DNA of 64,000 nt from JABCPO02 sp052174015 (GTDB taxonomy: Bacteria; Bacillota; Clostridia; TANB77; CAG-508), in NCBI GenBank assembly GCA_052174015.1, contig JBQMXM010000002.1, forward strand, positions 1-64,000, read 5' to 3'. Shown here in pieces: positions 41,447 through 49,715 of the stretch. A model generated the notes under the pieces. It ran no database searches, had not been told where the DNA came from, and saw only the letters and a program-made list of their open reading frames with translations. Position 1 is the first letter of the stretch, and each line of letters opens with the position of its first letter. A program made the translations under genes and the position numbers.

Positions 41447-41665
41447 CTATTTTTTTCTCCATGTAATTCTTGCTTTATTTAAGTCATATGGAGACATTTC
41501 TAATGTTACTACATCTCCTGGTAAAATCTTTATATTATTCATTCTTAATTTTCCAGATATATGAGCAATCACTTCATGTCCATTATCTAATTTAACTTTA
41601 AAAGTTGTATTTGGTAATGTTTCTACAACTGTTCCTTCAATTTCAATAAGTCCTTCTTTTGACAA
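41447..41665 (-). CDS. infA: translation initiation factor IF-1
   Basis: Binds the A site of the small subunit during initiation. Start at TTG 41665, five bases after GGAGG, giving MSKEGLIEIEGTV and exactly the family's 72 residues. The frame extends four codons further, but that would overlap the ribosome binding site. OB-fold blocks: FKVKLDNGHEVIAHISGK and ILPGDVVTLEMSPYDLNK, ending ARITWRKK. Confidence 0.97.
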   Translation of the reverse strand: MSKEGLIEIEGTVVETLPNTTFKVKLDNGHEVIAHISGKLRMNNIKILPGDVVTLEMSPYDLNKARITWRKK

Positions 41666-41778
41666 TTTGCCCTCCAAATTTTTACTTATTTGTATATTTT
41701 CATATAATATTTTAGTGTATAAAATATATAGTATATAAATACATAAACATACACTATAATTTTAACACTTTTTATCAT

Positions 41779-42546
41779 TTATGTCAATAATTCTGCACCA
41801 TTAGAAGTAATTAAAATTGTATTTTCATAATGTGCTGATAATTTACCATCTTTAGTTACAACAGTCCATCCATCTGGATCACAATCTAATATCTGTCTAC
41901 TTCCTTCAACTACCATTGGTTCAACTGCAATTGTCATACCTTCTATTAATCGTGGTCCACTTCCTTTTTTACCATAATTAGGTACGGCTGGGTCTTCATG
42001 CATTTCTTTTCCAATACCATGCCCTTGATATTCATGTATAACATCAAATCCATGTTTTTGTACATAATTACAAATAGCATAAGAAATATCCCCAATCCTA
42101 TTACCTGGTTTAGCTTGTTTTATTCCTTCAAAAAATGCTTTACGTGTTACATCTATTAGTTTTTGTGCATTTTTAGAAATATTACCTACTGCATATGTTC
42201 TTGCACAATCTGCATGATAACCATTTTTAGCTATAACTAAATCTACAGATACAATATCTCCATCTTTTAAAATTAGTTTTTTAGATGGAACTCCATGTAT
42301 TATTTGGTCATTTACTGAAATACACGCATGTCCTGGAAATGGTGGATTACCTGGTATATGATTAGGATATAAATATTCTGCAGATGTTGCTCCTGCTTCT
42401 TCTATTATTTTTTTAATAACTAAATTCAAATCCCATGTTGAAATTCCTGGTCTAATACTTTTTTCTACTTCTTTATGAATTTTTTTCATAATTTTACCAG
42501 CTTCTCTCATAAGTTCTATTTCTCTTGGTGATTTTATTTCTATCAT
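41779..42546 (-). CDS. map: methionine aminopeptidase
   Basis: Removes the initiator Met from nascent proteins. Product of 255 residues, type I. The five metal ligands are visible: Asp in VSVDLVIAKNGYHADCARTY (two), His in HEYQGHGIGKEMHEDPAVPN, Glu in VEPMVVEG, and Glu in AHYENTILIT. Located between adk and infA, as in other Firmicutes. Confidence 0.97.
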   Translation of the reverse strand: MIEIKSPREIELMREAGKIMKKIHKEVEKSIRPGISTWDLNLVIKKIIEEAGATSAEYLYPNHIPGNPPFPGHACISVNDQIIHGVPSKKLILKDGDIVSVDLVIAKNGYHADCARTYAVGNISKNAQKLIDVTRKAFFEGIKQAKPGNRIGDISYAICNYVQKHGFDVIHEYQGHGIGKEMHEDPAVPNYGKKGSGPRLIEGMTIAVEPMVVEGSRQILDCDPDGWTVVTKDGKLSAHYENTILITSNGAELLT

Positions 42547-42571
42547 TTTTCCCTCTTATCTAATAATATCT

Positions 42572-43234
42572 CTACTTGTTTTTAGATATATTCCAATCTA
42601 TTTCTTTTAATATATCTTTTTCACTTTTATTTAATTTAATACTTGTTTCTATTGTAAACAATTTACCTGTTTTCTTATAGTATTCTATTAAATCATATGT
42701 TTTTTTATAATATTCTTCCAATCTTGTGACTACTTTTTCTTCTGTATCATCTGGTCTGCGAACTAATTTACTATCACATTTATCACACATCCATTCAGTT
42801 AATGGTTTTTTAGTTTTCAGATTATATATTGACTTACATTTAGGACATACAAGTCTATTAACAATTCTCTCTATAATTTCTTCTTTTGGAACTTCTAAAT
42901 TAATTACTGCATCTAATTGAAATTTATTCTTTTTTAGCATTTGATATAATTCATCTGCTTGCACTATATTTCTTGGAAATCCGTCAAGAATAAATCCATC
43001 CCTACAATCAATTTTTTTAATCCTGTCTTCTACCATTTTTAAAATATATTCATCTGGAACTAATTCTCCTTTTTCCATAAATTCTTTAATTTGTGCTGAG
43101 TTCTTACCATTATTATTAATTTCATCTCTAAATAAGTCTCCTGTTGATATATGTGGAATTTCATAATATTTAGATATATATGTACTCATTGTACCTTTTC
43201 CTGTTCCTGGTGCTCCTAGCATTACAATTATCAT
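42572..43234 (-). CDS. adk: adenylate kinase, zinc-containing
   Basis: Interconverts AMP, ADP and ATP. Product of 220 residues. P-loop GAPGTGKGT, AMP-binding HISTGDLFRDEI, DGFPRNIVQADEL, and a lid with four zinc cysteines (CPKCKSIYNL, CDKCDSKLV) as in Bacillus. RRPDDTEEKVVTRLEEYYK closes the lid. A promoter of its own lies at 43293-43320. AAAAGGAG precedes the ATG. Confidence 0.97.
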   Translation of the reverse strand: MIIVMLGAPGTGKGTMSTYISKYYEIPHISTGDLFRDEINNNGKNSAQIKEFMEKGELVPDEYILKMVEDRIKKIDCRDGFILDGFPRNIVQADELYQMLKKNKFQLDAVINLEVPKEEIIERIVNRLVCPKCKSIYNLKTKKPLTEWMCDKCDSKLVRRPDDTEEKVVTRLEEYYKKTYDLIEYYKKTGKLFTIETSIKLNKSEKDILKEIDWNISKNK

Positions 43235-43292
43235 ATTATTTTCTCCTTTTACTAATAAATATAAAAAATTATATATTTAATCCTCTATAATT

Positions 43293-43320
43293 ATTATATA
43301 TCAATTAACTTTTTTGTAAA
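43293..43320 (-). promoter_or_regulatory. internal promoter for adk, map, infA
   Basis: Minus strand TTTACA, 16-bp spacer, TATAAT, 59 bases before the adk start. It would transcribe adk and the genes after it independently of secY. Confidence 0.55.
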
Positions 43321-43352
43321 GAAAATTAATTCCTTTTTAATATATTTAATAC

Positions 43353-43372
43353 ATCTAGTATATATACTAGAT
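43353..43372. promoter_or_regulatory. 20-bp perfect palindrome in the secY-adk gap
   Basis: ATCTAGTATATATACTAGAT reads identically on both strands. It lies about 33 bases upstream of the adk promoter -35, a suitable position for an operator. Binding protein unknown. Confidence 0.45.
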
Positions 43373-43435
43373 ATACTACATCTATTTAGTATGTTTATCT
43401 AATATGTCTTCATGTCTATTCTAAACTTAAATGCA

Positions 43436-43468
43436 ATAAGTAGCATAATTAGTGTTTATGCTACTTAT
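43436..43468 (-). promoter_or_regulatory. strong hairpin after secY
   Basis: ATAAGTAGCATAA and TTATGCTACTTAT form a perfect 13-bp stem with a seven-base loop about 40 bases past the secY stop. No U-tract follows on either strand, so it is more likely a processing, stability or attenuation element than a classic terminator. Confidence 0.5.
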
Positions 43469-43508
43469 ATATTCTCATCTTTTGAAGTATTTATGTATTA
43501 TTATTTTA

Positions 43509-44843
43509 CTATTCTAAAAATCCTTTTGTTTTTCTAACCATTAATTGAGATTCTAGTTGTTGAACAGTTTCTATAGCAACACCAACGATAATTAATATTG
43601 ATGTTCCTCCAAAACCTAAATTTTGATGTAGAAATACATTTACTAACATTGGTATTATTGCTATTACACATAGGAATAATGAACCAAATGCTGTTAATTT
43701 AACTACTACTTGTGATAAAAATTCATTTGTTGGTTTTCCTGCTCTAACTCCTGGTATGTATCCTCCATTTTGACGAATATTTGTTGCTATTTCATCTGGA
43801 TTAAATACTGCTAATGTATAGAAAAATGTGAATGCTATTATTAATATCATATATACTAATGCATGTCCTAGTATATACCAAATTGATGCATTATTTATTG
43901 TTGTTGCAACAGATAATGTATATAACCAATTTGCAAAACCTGATTTTCCTATTTGATTTGCAAAGAAAATTTGTATAATCATTGCTGGAAAAGTTATAAA
44001 TGATGATGCAAATATAACTGGCATAACTCCTGCCATAACAGGTTTAATTGGTATAAATGTATTTTGTCCTCCATACATTTTTCTACCAACTATTTTTCTT
44101 GAATATTGTATTGGTATTTTTCTTTCTGCTATATGTACATATACTACAGAAGTTATTAATAATAATATTCCAATAAATAGTCCTAACACTGATATTAATT
44201 TAATAACATTTATTGTTCCATTTTGTACAGTTTGAGAAATCATAGTAAATAATAAGTTTGGAACTGATGAAACAATACCTGCAAATATTAGCATTGATAT
44301 TCCATTTCCGATTCCTTTCTTAGTTATTTTTTCTCCTACCCAAACTAAGAATGTTGTACCTGCAAGTAGTGATAATACTATTGCAATACCTGGTATAACA
44401 TATGAACCATTATATGGTGTGAATATTCTTGAATGTCTATATGCAATAAATAATCCTAATGATTGTACTAATGCTAGTACAAATGTAATAATTTTAGTAT
44501 ATTTATTAATTTGTTTTTTACCTTGTTCTCCACCTTCTTTCATCATCATTTCTAATGAAGGAATTAACATTCCTAACAATTGGACAATGATTGAAGCTGA
44601 GATATATGGACTAATGCTCATTGCAAATATTGATAATCTAGCAAAAGCTCCCCCTGTTATAAGGTTTACTAATCCTAAAATACCATTTTGATTGTTATTC
44701 ATAACATTATTTAAGACATTAAAGTCTACAAATGGTACACTTATATGTGATCCAAATCTAAATACTATTAATAATAATAGTGTAAATAATAATCTTCTTT
44801 TTACTTCTGGAACTTTTATTGCATCTTGAATAGTTTTAAACAA
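43509..44843 (-). CDS. secY: protein translocase subunit SecY
   Basis: Channel-forming subunit of SecYEG. Product of 444 residues with ten transmembrane helices. Conserved blocks: GILGLVNLITGGAFARLSIF, the cytoplasmic loop ERKIPIQYSRKIVGRKMYGG, IPIKPVMAGVMPVIFASSF and NIRQNGGYIPGVRAGKPT. Its ATG abuts the rplO stop. A 274-base gap, with a hairpin, separates it from adk. Confidence 0.98.
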   Translation of the reverse strand: MFKTIQDAIKVPEVKRRLLFTLLLLIVFRFGSHISVPFVDFNVLNNVMNNNQNGILGLVNLITGGAFARLSIFAMSISPYISASIIVQLLGMLIPSLEMMMKEGGEQGKKQINKYTKIITFVLALVQSLGLFIAYRHSRIFTPYNGSYVIPGIAIVLSLLAGTTFLVWVGEKITKKGIGNGISMLIFAGIVSSVPNLLFTMISQTVQNGTINVIKLISVLGLFIGILLLITSVVYVHIAERKIPIQYSRKIVGRKMYGGQNTFIPIKPVMAGVMPVIFASSFITFPAMIIQIFFANQIGKSGFANWLYTLSVATTINNASIWYILGHALVYMILIIAFTFFYTLAVFNPDEIATNIRQNGGYIPGVRAGKPTNEFLSQVVVKLTAFGSLFLCVIAIIPMLVNVFLHQNLGFGGTSILIIVGVAIETVQQLESQLMVRKTKGFLE

Positions 44844-45281
44844 TTAAATCACCTCTATCTTTCCTCCAGCTGCAACAATTGCTTCTGCAGCTTTCTTTGT
44901 GAATCTTTTGGCTTTTACATTTAATTTTTTATCTAATTTTCCAGTTGCAAGTATTACAATTCCATCTTTTGCTTTAGAAATGATACCATCTCTAATTAAA
45001 GATTCTGCACTTACTTCTTCAGTTGTAGATAAATTTAACATGTTTAAAGTTACTTCTTGGTAATCTTTTTTAAACATTGCGTTTTTAAATCCTCTTTTTG
45101 GTAATCTTCTGAATAATGGTGTTTGACCTCCTTCAAATCCACGTCTTACACCTCCACCAGATCTTGCATTTTGACCTTTATGTCCTTTTCCTGAAGTCTT
45201 ACCTAAACCTGAACCTGCTCCACGACCTACTCTTTTTCTAGTCACTTTTTTAAATGCTGGTTTTAGATTCCCTAATTCCAT
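44844..45281 (-). CDS. rplO: 50S ribosomal protein L15
   Basis: Large-subunit assembly protein, 145 residues. Glycine-rich start VGRGAGSGLGKTSGKGHKGQ and GGVRRGFEGGQTPLFRRLPK. It is 12 bases downstream of rpsE, with no rpmD gene between them as would be usual. Confidence 0.98.
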   Translation of the reverse strand: MELGNLKPAFKKVTRKRVGRGAGSGLGKTSGKGHKGQNARSGGGVRRGFEGGQTPLFRRLPKRGFKNAMFKKDYQEVTLNMLNLSTTEEVSAESLIRDGIISKAKDGIVILATGKLDKKLNVKAKRFTKKAAEAIVAAGGKIEVI

Positions 45282-45293
45282 CTTGACCTCCTA

Positions 45294-45779
45294 TTATATT
45301 ATTTCATTAACTTCTTTATCTCTTAATTTCGCTACTTCTTCTACTGTTCTCATATTTAATAATGCATCTAAAGTTGCTTTAACTACATTTCTTGGATTAT
45401 TTGTTCCAATTATTTTAGCTTTAGCATCTTTATATCCTGCTATTTCTAATACTGATCTTGCAGCTCCTCCTGCGATTACACCAGTACCTTCTTGTCCAGG
45501 TTTTACAACTACTTTAGCAGCTCCAAATTTACCTGTGAATTCATGAGGTACAGTTGTTCCAACTATTGGTACTTTTACAATATTATTTTTTGCATTACTA
45601 ACTGCTTTTACAATAGCGTCTGGAACTTCTGCTGATTTACCACTACCTATACCAACGTGACCTTCTCTGTCACCAATTACTACAAGAGCAGAAAATCTTA
45701 ACGTGTTTCCACCTTTTGTAACTTTTGTAACTCTTGAGATATGAATTACTTTTTCTTCATATTTTTTTTCTTTTTCCAT
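45294..45779 (-). CDS. rpsE: 30S ribosomal protein S5
   Basis: Small-subunit protein of decoding fidelity, 161 residues. Conserved blocks: VTKVTKGGNTLRFSALVVIG, VGIGSGKSAEVPDAI and GVIAGGAARSVLEIAG. Normal length. Directly followed by rplO. Confidence 0.98.
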   Translation of the reverse strand: MEKEKKYEEKVIHISRVTKVTKGGNTLRFSALVVIGDREGHVGIGSGKSAEVPDAIVKAVSNAKNNIVKVPIVGTTVPHEFTGKFGAAKVVVKPGQEGTGVIAGGAARSVLEIAGYKDAKAKIIGTNNPRNVVKATLDALLNMRTVEEVAKLRDKEVNEII

Positions 45780-45804
45780 TATGAGTTGTTTCCTTTCTTA
45801 TTTT

Positions 45805-46164
45805 TTAGAATTTTAACCCTACTTCGCGAGCAGATGAAGCAACTGCTTTTATAACTCCGTGATATAGGTATCCTGATCTATCAAAAACTACTTCTTCTAT
45901 TTTTGCATCTTTAGCTCTTTTTGCTATTAATTTTCCAATTTCTTTTCCTGCTTCTATGTTATTTGATTTAATTTTAAAATCTTTTTCCATAGTTGAAGCA
46001 GATACTAAAGTTTTTCCATTTTCATCATCTATTAATTGAACGAAAATATTTTTATTACTTTTAGATACACACATTCTTGGTCTACTAGCTGTTCCTGCAA
46101 TCTTGTTACGTAATCTTTGATGTCTACGTTTTCTTGCCTTTTTTTTATCAAATGCGTTAATCAT
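45805..46164 (-). CDS. rplR: 50S ribosomal protein L18
   Basis: 5S rRNA-binding protein, 119 residues. Conserved RKRRHQRLRNKIAGTASRPR, SNKNIFVQLIDD and FDRSGYLYHGVIKAVASSAR ahead of a GLKF end. GAAGGAG before ATG. A 111-base gap with inverted repeats precedes it. Confidence 0.97.
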   Translation of the reverse strand: MINAFDKKKARKRRHQRLRNKIAGTASRPRMCVSKSNKNIFVQLIDDENGKTLVSASTMEKDFKIKSNNIEAGKEIGKLIAKRAKDAKIEEVVFDRSGYLYHGVIKAVASSAREVGLKF

Positions 46165-46275
46165 TTTATTCTCCTTCCATTACTGTTTGAATTATTCAAG
46201 GTATATATCTCCTTTTAAATCCTATAAATTCATATCCTTTAAAAGGGATATACACCCTTTTAAAATCAACAATAA
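46165..46275 (-). promoter_or_regulatory. rplF-rplR spacer with alternative inverted repeats and a 12-codon frame
   Basis: In the transcript TTTAAAAGGG (46264-46255) can pair with CCCTTTTAAA (46247-46238), a perfect 10-bp hairpin. The same CCCTTTTAAA can instead pair with a later TTTAAAAGG (46219-46211), which continues into GGAG. Nine bases after that GGAG a TTG opens a 12-codon frame (46199-46161) whose TGA overlaps the rplR ATG. Mutually exclusive pairings, a site and a mini-frame suggest translational or attenuation control, but this is unproven. The hairpin has no U-tract. Confidence 0.35.
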
Positions 46276-46812
46276 CTATTTACCTGTTTTTCCTTCTTTA
46301 CGTCTGATTACTTCATAATCATACTTAATTCCTTTACCTCTATATACTTCTGGTGGTCTTTTTTCTCTAATATTTGCAGCAATTTGTCCAACTAATTGTT
46401 TGTCAATTCCTCTAACAGTTATTTTGTTATTTCCTTCAACATCAAAAGTTATTCCTGCTGGTGCTTCAACTTCTACTGGATGTGAATATCCTAAAGCTAA
46501 AACTAATTTTGTTCCTTGTTTTTGCACTTTATATCCTACACCATTAATTTCTAGTTTTTTTGTAAATTCGTTTACAACACCTTCCACCATATTATTTATA
46601 AGGGTTCTTGTTAACCCGTGTAATCCATCTAATTGTTTGATGTCTTTTGATTTAGTTACATTAATAACTCCATCTTTTAATTCCACATTAATTTCTTTTA
46701 CAAAAGTTCTTTCTAATTCTCCTTTTGGTCCTTTTACTTTAATTGTGTTTCCTTCTATTTTAACATCAACATTTTCTGGAACTACTATAGGTTTTTTCCC
46801 TATTCTTGACAT
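46276..46812 (-). CDS. rplF: 50S ribosomal protein L6
   Basis: Large-subunit protein near the factor-binding site, 178 residues. Conserved SRIGKKPIVVPENV at the start, VKGPKGELERTF and the C-terminal RPPEVYRGKGIKY. The AGGAGG site lies before the ATG. Standard spc order after rpsH. Confidence 0.98.
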   Translation of the reverse strand: MSRIGKKPIVVPENVDVKIEGNTIKVKGPKGELERTFVKEINVELKDGVINVTKSKDIKQLDGLHGLTRTLINNMVEGVVNEFTKKLEINGVGYKVQKQGTKLVLALGYSHPVEVEAPAGITFDVEGNNKITVRGIDKQLVGQIAANIREKRPPEVYRGKGIKYDYEVIRRKEGKTGK

Positions 46813-46837
46813 AGCTTCCTCCTATTATTTTCTTTTT

Positions 46838-47230
46838 TTACCAAATATATGCTAAAATTTCTCCACCTACTCCAAGTTCTCTTGCTTTTCTATCTGTAAG
46901 AATTCCTTGAGATGTAGATATTACTGCTGTTCCAAGTCCATTTAATACTTTAGGTACTTCATCTTTTTTTGCATATATTCTTAATCCAGGTTTACTTATT
47001 CTTTTAAGTCCTTTGATTACTGTATTACCCTTTACGTCATATTTTAATTCAATATTTAAAACTGGTTGTACTTCATTTTCTATTAACTTAAATGATTTAA
47101 TGTATCCTTCTTCTAATAATAATTCTGCTATTGATTTTTTTAGATTAGAAGATGGTACTTCTACAGTTTTAAATTTTGCTTTATTTGCATTTCTTATTCT
47201 TGTTAGCATATCTGCAACTGGGTCTGTCAT
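46838..47230 (-). CDS. rpsH: 30S ribosomal protein S8
   Basis: 16S rRNA-binding protein and, in E. coli, the spc-operon repressor. Start taken at ATG 47230, after GGAGG, giving the canonical MTDPVADMLTRIRNA and 130 residues; the frame extends ten codons further into rpsN. Ends GGEILAYIW. Conserved GISTSQG motif seen here as VISTSQGILTD. Confidence 0.97.
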   Translation of the reverse strand: MTDPVADMLTRIRNANKAKFKTVEVPSSNLKKSIAELLLEEGYIKSFKLIENEVQPVLNIELKYDVKGNTVIKGLKRISKPGLRIYAKKDEVPKVLNGLGTAVISTSQGILTDRKARELGVGGEILAYIW

Positions 47231-47253
47231 TTTGGCCTCCTTCTTAAATTTTT

Positions 47254-47439
47254 TTACCAACTTGATTTTTTTACACCTGGGATTTCCCCTTTATGTGCTA
47301 GTTCTCTAAAGCATATACGACAAATACCATATTTTCTGATGTATGCATGTGGTCTTCCACATATTTGACATCTATTATATTCTCTTGTTTTATATTTTTG
47401 TGGTTTTGCTTGTTTTACTTTTAAAGATTTTTTTGCCAT
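47254..47439 (-). CDS. rpsN: 30S ribosomal protein S14 type Z
   Basis: Small-subunit protein, 61 residues, with zinc knuckles CQICGRPHAYIRKYGICRIC, so the zinc-containing (type Z) form. AGGAGG before ATG. Normal length; between rplE and rpsH. Confidence 0.98.
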   Translation of the reverse strand: MAKKSLKVKQAKPQKYKTREYNRCQICGRPHAYIRKYGICRICFRELAHKGEIPGVKKSSW

Positions 47440-47456
47440 TATATCCTCCTTTGATA

Positions 47457-47996
47457 TTACGCTTGAAATGGCATTCCTAATAAAGTAAGTAATTCTTTAG
47501 CTTCTTCATTAGTTTTTGCTGTTGTTACAAAAGTTATATCCATTCCTCTTAATTTATCTACTTTATCATATTCTATTTCTGGGAATATTAATTGTTCTTT
47601 AATTCCTAATGAATAATTTCCTCTACCATCAAATGATTTTTTTGAAACTCCTCTGAAGTCTCTAACTCTAGGTAATGCTAGATTGAAAAACTTATATGCA
47701 AATTCATACATTTTTTCACCTCTTAATGTTACTGCACAACCTATTTTAGCTCCTTCTCTTAACTTAAAGTTTGCTACTGATTTTTTAGCTTTAGTTACTA
47801 TAGGTTTTTGACCTGTTATTTGTTCTAATTCTGAAAGTGCATTATCTAATGCTTTAGGATTATCTTTAACATCTCCAAGTCCTATATTTATAACTATTTT
47901 ATTAAGTTTTGGAGCTTCCATAATTGATGAATAATTGAATTTTTTCATTAATTCTGGAATTGCTTCTTCTTTATATTTTTTTCTTAAAGCTTCCAT
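47457..47996 (-). CDS. rplE: 50S ribosomal protein L5
   Basis: 5S rRNA-binding protein that bridges to S13, 179 residues. Conserved VINIGLGDVKDNPKAL, ITGQKPIVTKAKKSVANFKL, RDFRGVSKKSFDGRGNYSLG and FPEIEYDKVDKLRGMDITF. Standard spc order after rplX. Confidence 0.98.
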   Translation of the reverse strand: MEALRKKYKEEAIPELMKKFNYSSIMEAPKLNKIVINIGLGDVKDNPKALDNALSELEQITGQKPIVTKAKKSVANFKLREGAKIGCAVTLRGEKMYEFAYKFFNLALPRVRDFRGVSKKSFDGRGNYSLGIKEQLIFPEIEYDKVDKLRGMDITFVTTAKTNEEAKELLTLLGMPFQA

Positions 47997-48018
47997 AAAT
48001 TCTCCTTATACTTATAAT

Positions 48019-48345
48019 TTATTTTTTTGTGTTTTCATCTTTTAATTTTGCATTACATTTTTTACAAACACGAACCTTAGTTCCTTTTACTATTTCATAT
48101 CCAATTCTTGTAGCTTTTCCACATTTTGGACACACTACCATTGCTTTTGAAGCATTGATTGGAAATTCTTTTTCTATTATCCCACCTTCTGCACCTTGGC
48201 TTCTAGGTTTTACGTGTTTTTTTCTAACATTAATACCTTTGATTAGTATTTTAGAAGTTTTTGGAAAAACTTTTAATACTTCACCTGTTTTGTTAGATTC
48301 TACACCTGATAATATTTTTACAGTATCTCCTTTTTTTATTTTCAT
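48019..48345 (-). CDS. rplX: 50S ribosomal protein L24
   Basis: Assembly-initiator protein, 108 residues. KOW motif at the start (KKGDTVKILSGVESNKTGEV), KHVKPRSQGAEGGIIEKEFP, and a C-terminal zinc ribbon with four cysteines (CPKCGKATRI, CKKCNAKL), as in many Firmicutes. Confidence 0.97.
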   Translation of the reverse strand: MKIKKGDTVKILSGVESNKTGEVLKVFPKTSKILIKGINVRKKHVKPRSQGAEGGIIEKEFPINASKAMVVCPKCGKATRIGYEIVKGTKVRVCKKCNAKLKDENTKK

Positions 48346-48373
48346 TTTTCACCTCTTTTTTTTGAAATTCATA

Positions 48374-48742
48374 TTATAGTACTTCTGGTGCTAATGATAA
48401 AATCTTTGTATAATTATTATCTCTTAGCTCTCTTGCTACTGGTCCAAATATACGAGTTCCTCTAGGATTTCCGTCTTCTTTTATAATTACTGCTGCATTT
48501 TCATCAAATTTAAGGTAAGAACCATCTGCTCTTCTAACACCTTTTTTACTTCTAACTACTACTGCTTTTACAACGTCTCCTTTTTTTACAACTCCACCTG
48601 GTATAGCACTTTTAACAGAAGCTACTATTACATCACCGATATTTGCATATCTTCTATATGATCCACCAACACATCTTATACAAAGTAGTTCTCTTGCACC
48701 TGTGTTGTCTGCAACTTTTAATCTGCTTTCTTGTTGAACCAT
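48374..48742 (-). CDS. rplN: 50S ribosomal protein L14
   Basis: Large-subunit interface protein, 122 residues. Conserved LKVADNTGARELLCIRCVGG and GTRIFGPVARELRDNNYTKI. Ends LAPEVL, as usual. First gene of the spc section. Confidence 0.98.
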   Translation of the reverse strand: MVQQESRLKVADNTGARELLCIRCVGGSYRRYANIGDVIVASVKSAIPGGVVKKGDVVKAVVVRSKKGVRRADGSYLKFDENAAVIIKEDGNPRGTRIFGPVARELRDNNYTKILSLAPEVL

Positions 48743-48772
48743 TTTAGTCCTCCTTTTGCTTTTAGTTATCTA

Positions 48773-49030
48773 TTAGATTTTTGCCTTTTCTATTATTTCA
48801 ACTACTCTCCATCTTTTATCTTTAGAAAGTGGTCTAGTTTCCATTACTTTTACTTTATCTCCAATGTTGCATTCGTTGTTTTCATCATGTGCTTTTAATT
48901 TATATGTTCTTTTAATAAATTTACCATATAATTTATGTTTTACACTTGTTTCAACTGCAACTACAACTGTTTTATCCATTTTATTAGATATTACTTTTCC
49001 AGCCATTGTTCTGCGAAGTTTTCTTTCCAT
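48773..49030 (-). CDS. rpsQ: 30S ribosomal protein S17
   Basis: 16S rRNA-binding OB-fold protein, 85 residues. Conserved RRTMAGKVISNKMDKTVVVA, HKLYGKFIKRTYKLKAHDE and NIGDKVKVMETRPLSKDKRW. AGGAGATCC precedes ATG. Confidence 0.97.
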   Translation of the reverse strand: MERKLRRTMAGKVISNKMDKTVVVAVETSVKHKLYGKFIKRTYKLKAHDENNECNIGDKVKVMETRPLSKDKRWRVVEIIEKAKI

Positions 49031-49084
49031 TAACAGGATCTCCTTTCTTCAATTTATTAAATATTATTAATAATTTAGTAAGTA

Positions 49085-49282
49085 TTATTTTTCTAATAAT
49101 TCTCTTTGTCTTAAAATTGTTTTTACTCTTGCGATGTCTTTTTTAACCTCTTTTATTTTCTTTGGATTTTCTAATCCATTTGTTGCTAAACTAAAATTTA
49201 ATTTAAATAATTGTTTTTTTAATTCTAAAACTTCTTTTTCTAATTCTGGTGTTGACATCTCTCTTATATTATTTATTTTCAT
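49085..49282 (-). CDS. rpmC: 50S ribosomal protein L29
   Basis: Exit-tunnel rim protein, 65 residues from ATG 49282, which follows AGGTGG at good spacing; a GTG four codons earlier is possible. Helical pattern NNIREMSTPELEKEVLELKK, then ARVKTILRQREL. Its start overlaps the rplP stop by 14 bases. Confidence 0.95.
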   Translation of the reverse strand: MKINNIREMSTPELEKEVLELKKQLFKLNFSLATNGLENPKKIKEVKKDIARVKTILRQRELLEK

Positions 49283-49715
49283 TTGCTTCACCACCTATTC
49301 CTGTTAAGTCACGCTTAACGATTTTAGTTTTTACTGGTAATTTATATGAAGCTAGTTCTAACGCTCTTCTTGCGATTGGTTCTTGCACACCTGACATTTC
49401 AAATAATACTCTTCCAGGTTTAATTGGTGCTACCCAGCATTCAACTGCTCCTTTACCTTTACCCATACGAGTTTCTGCAGGTTTTTTAGTGATTGGTTTA
49501 TCTGGAAAGATTTTAATCCAAACTTTACCACCTCTCTTAACATGTCTTGTCATTGCAATACGTGCTGCTTCAATTTGGTTTGAGGTAATCATTCCTGCTT
49601 CTAGTGCTTGTATACCTATTTCTCCATAAGTTACTTTATTTCCTCTAGTTGCTTTACCTCTATTTCTACCTTTTTGAACTTTTCTAAATTTAGTTCTTTT
49701 TGGCATTAATGGCAT
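49269..49715 (-). CDS. rplP: 50S ribosomal protein L16
   Basis: Central-protuberance and A-site protein, 148 residues. Conserved MPKRTKFRKVQKGRNRG, GGKVWIKIFPDKPITKKPAE and GKGKGAVECWVAPIKPG. Starts inside the end of rpsC by 26 bases. AGGAGG precedes the ATG. Confidence 0.98.
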   Translation of the reverse strand: MPLMPKRTKFRKVQKGRNRGKATRGNKVTYGEIGIQALEAGMITSNQIEAARIAMTRHVKRGGKVWIKIFPDKPITKKPAETRMGKGKGAVECWVAPIKPGRVLFEMSGVQEPIARRALELASYKLPVKTKIVKRDLTGIGGEANENK

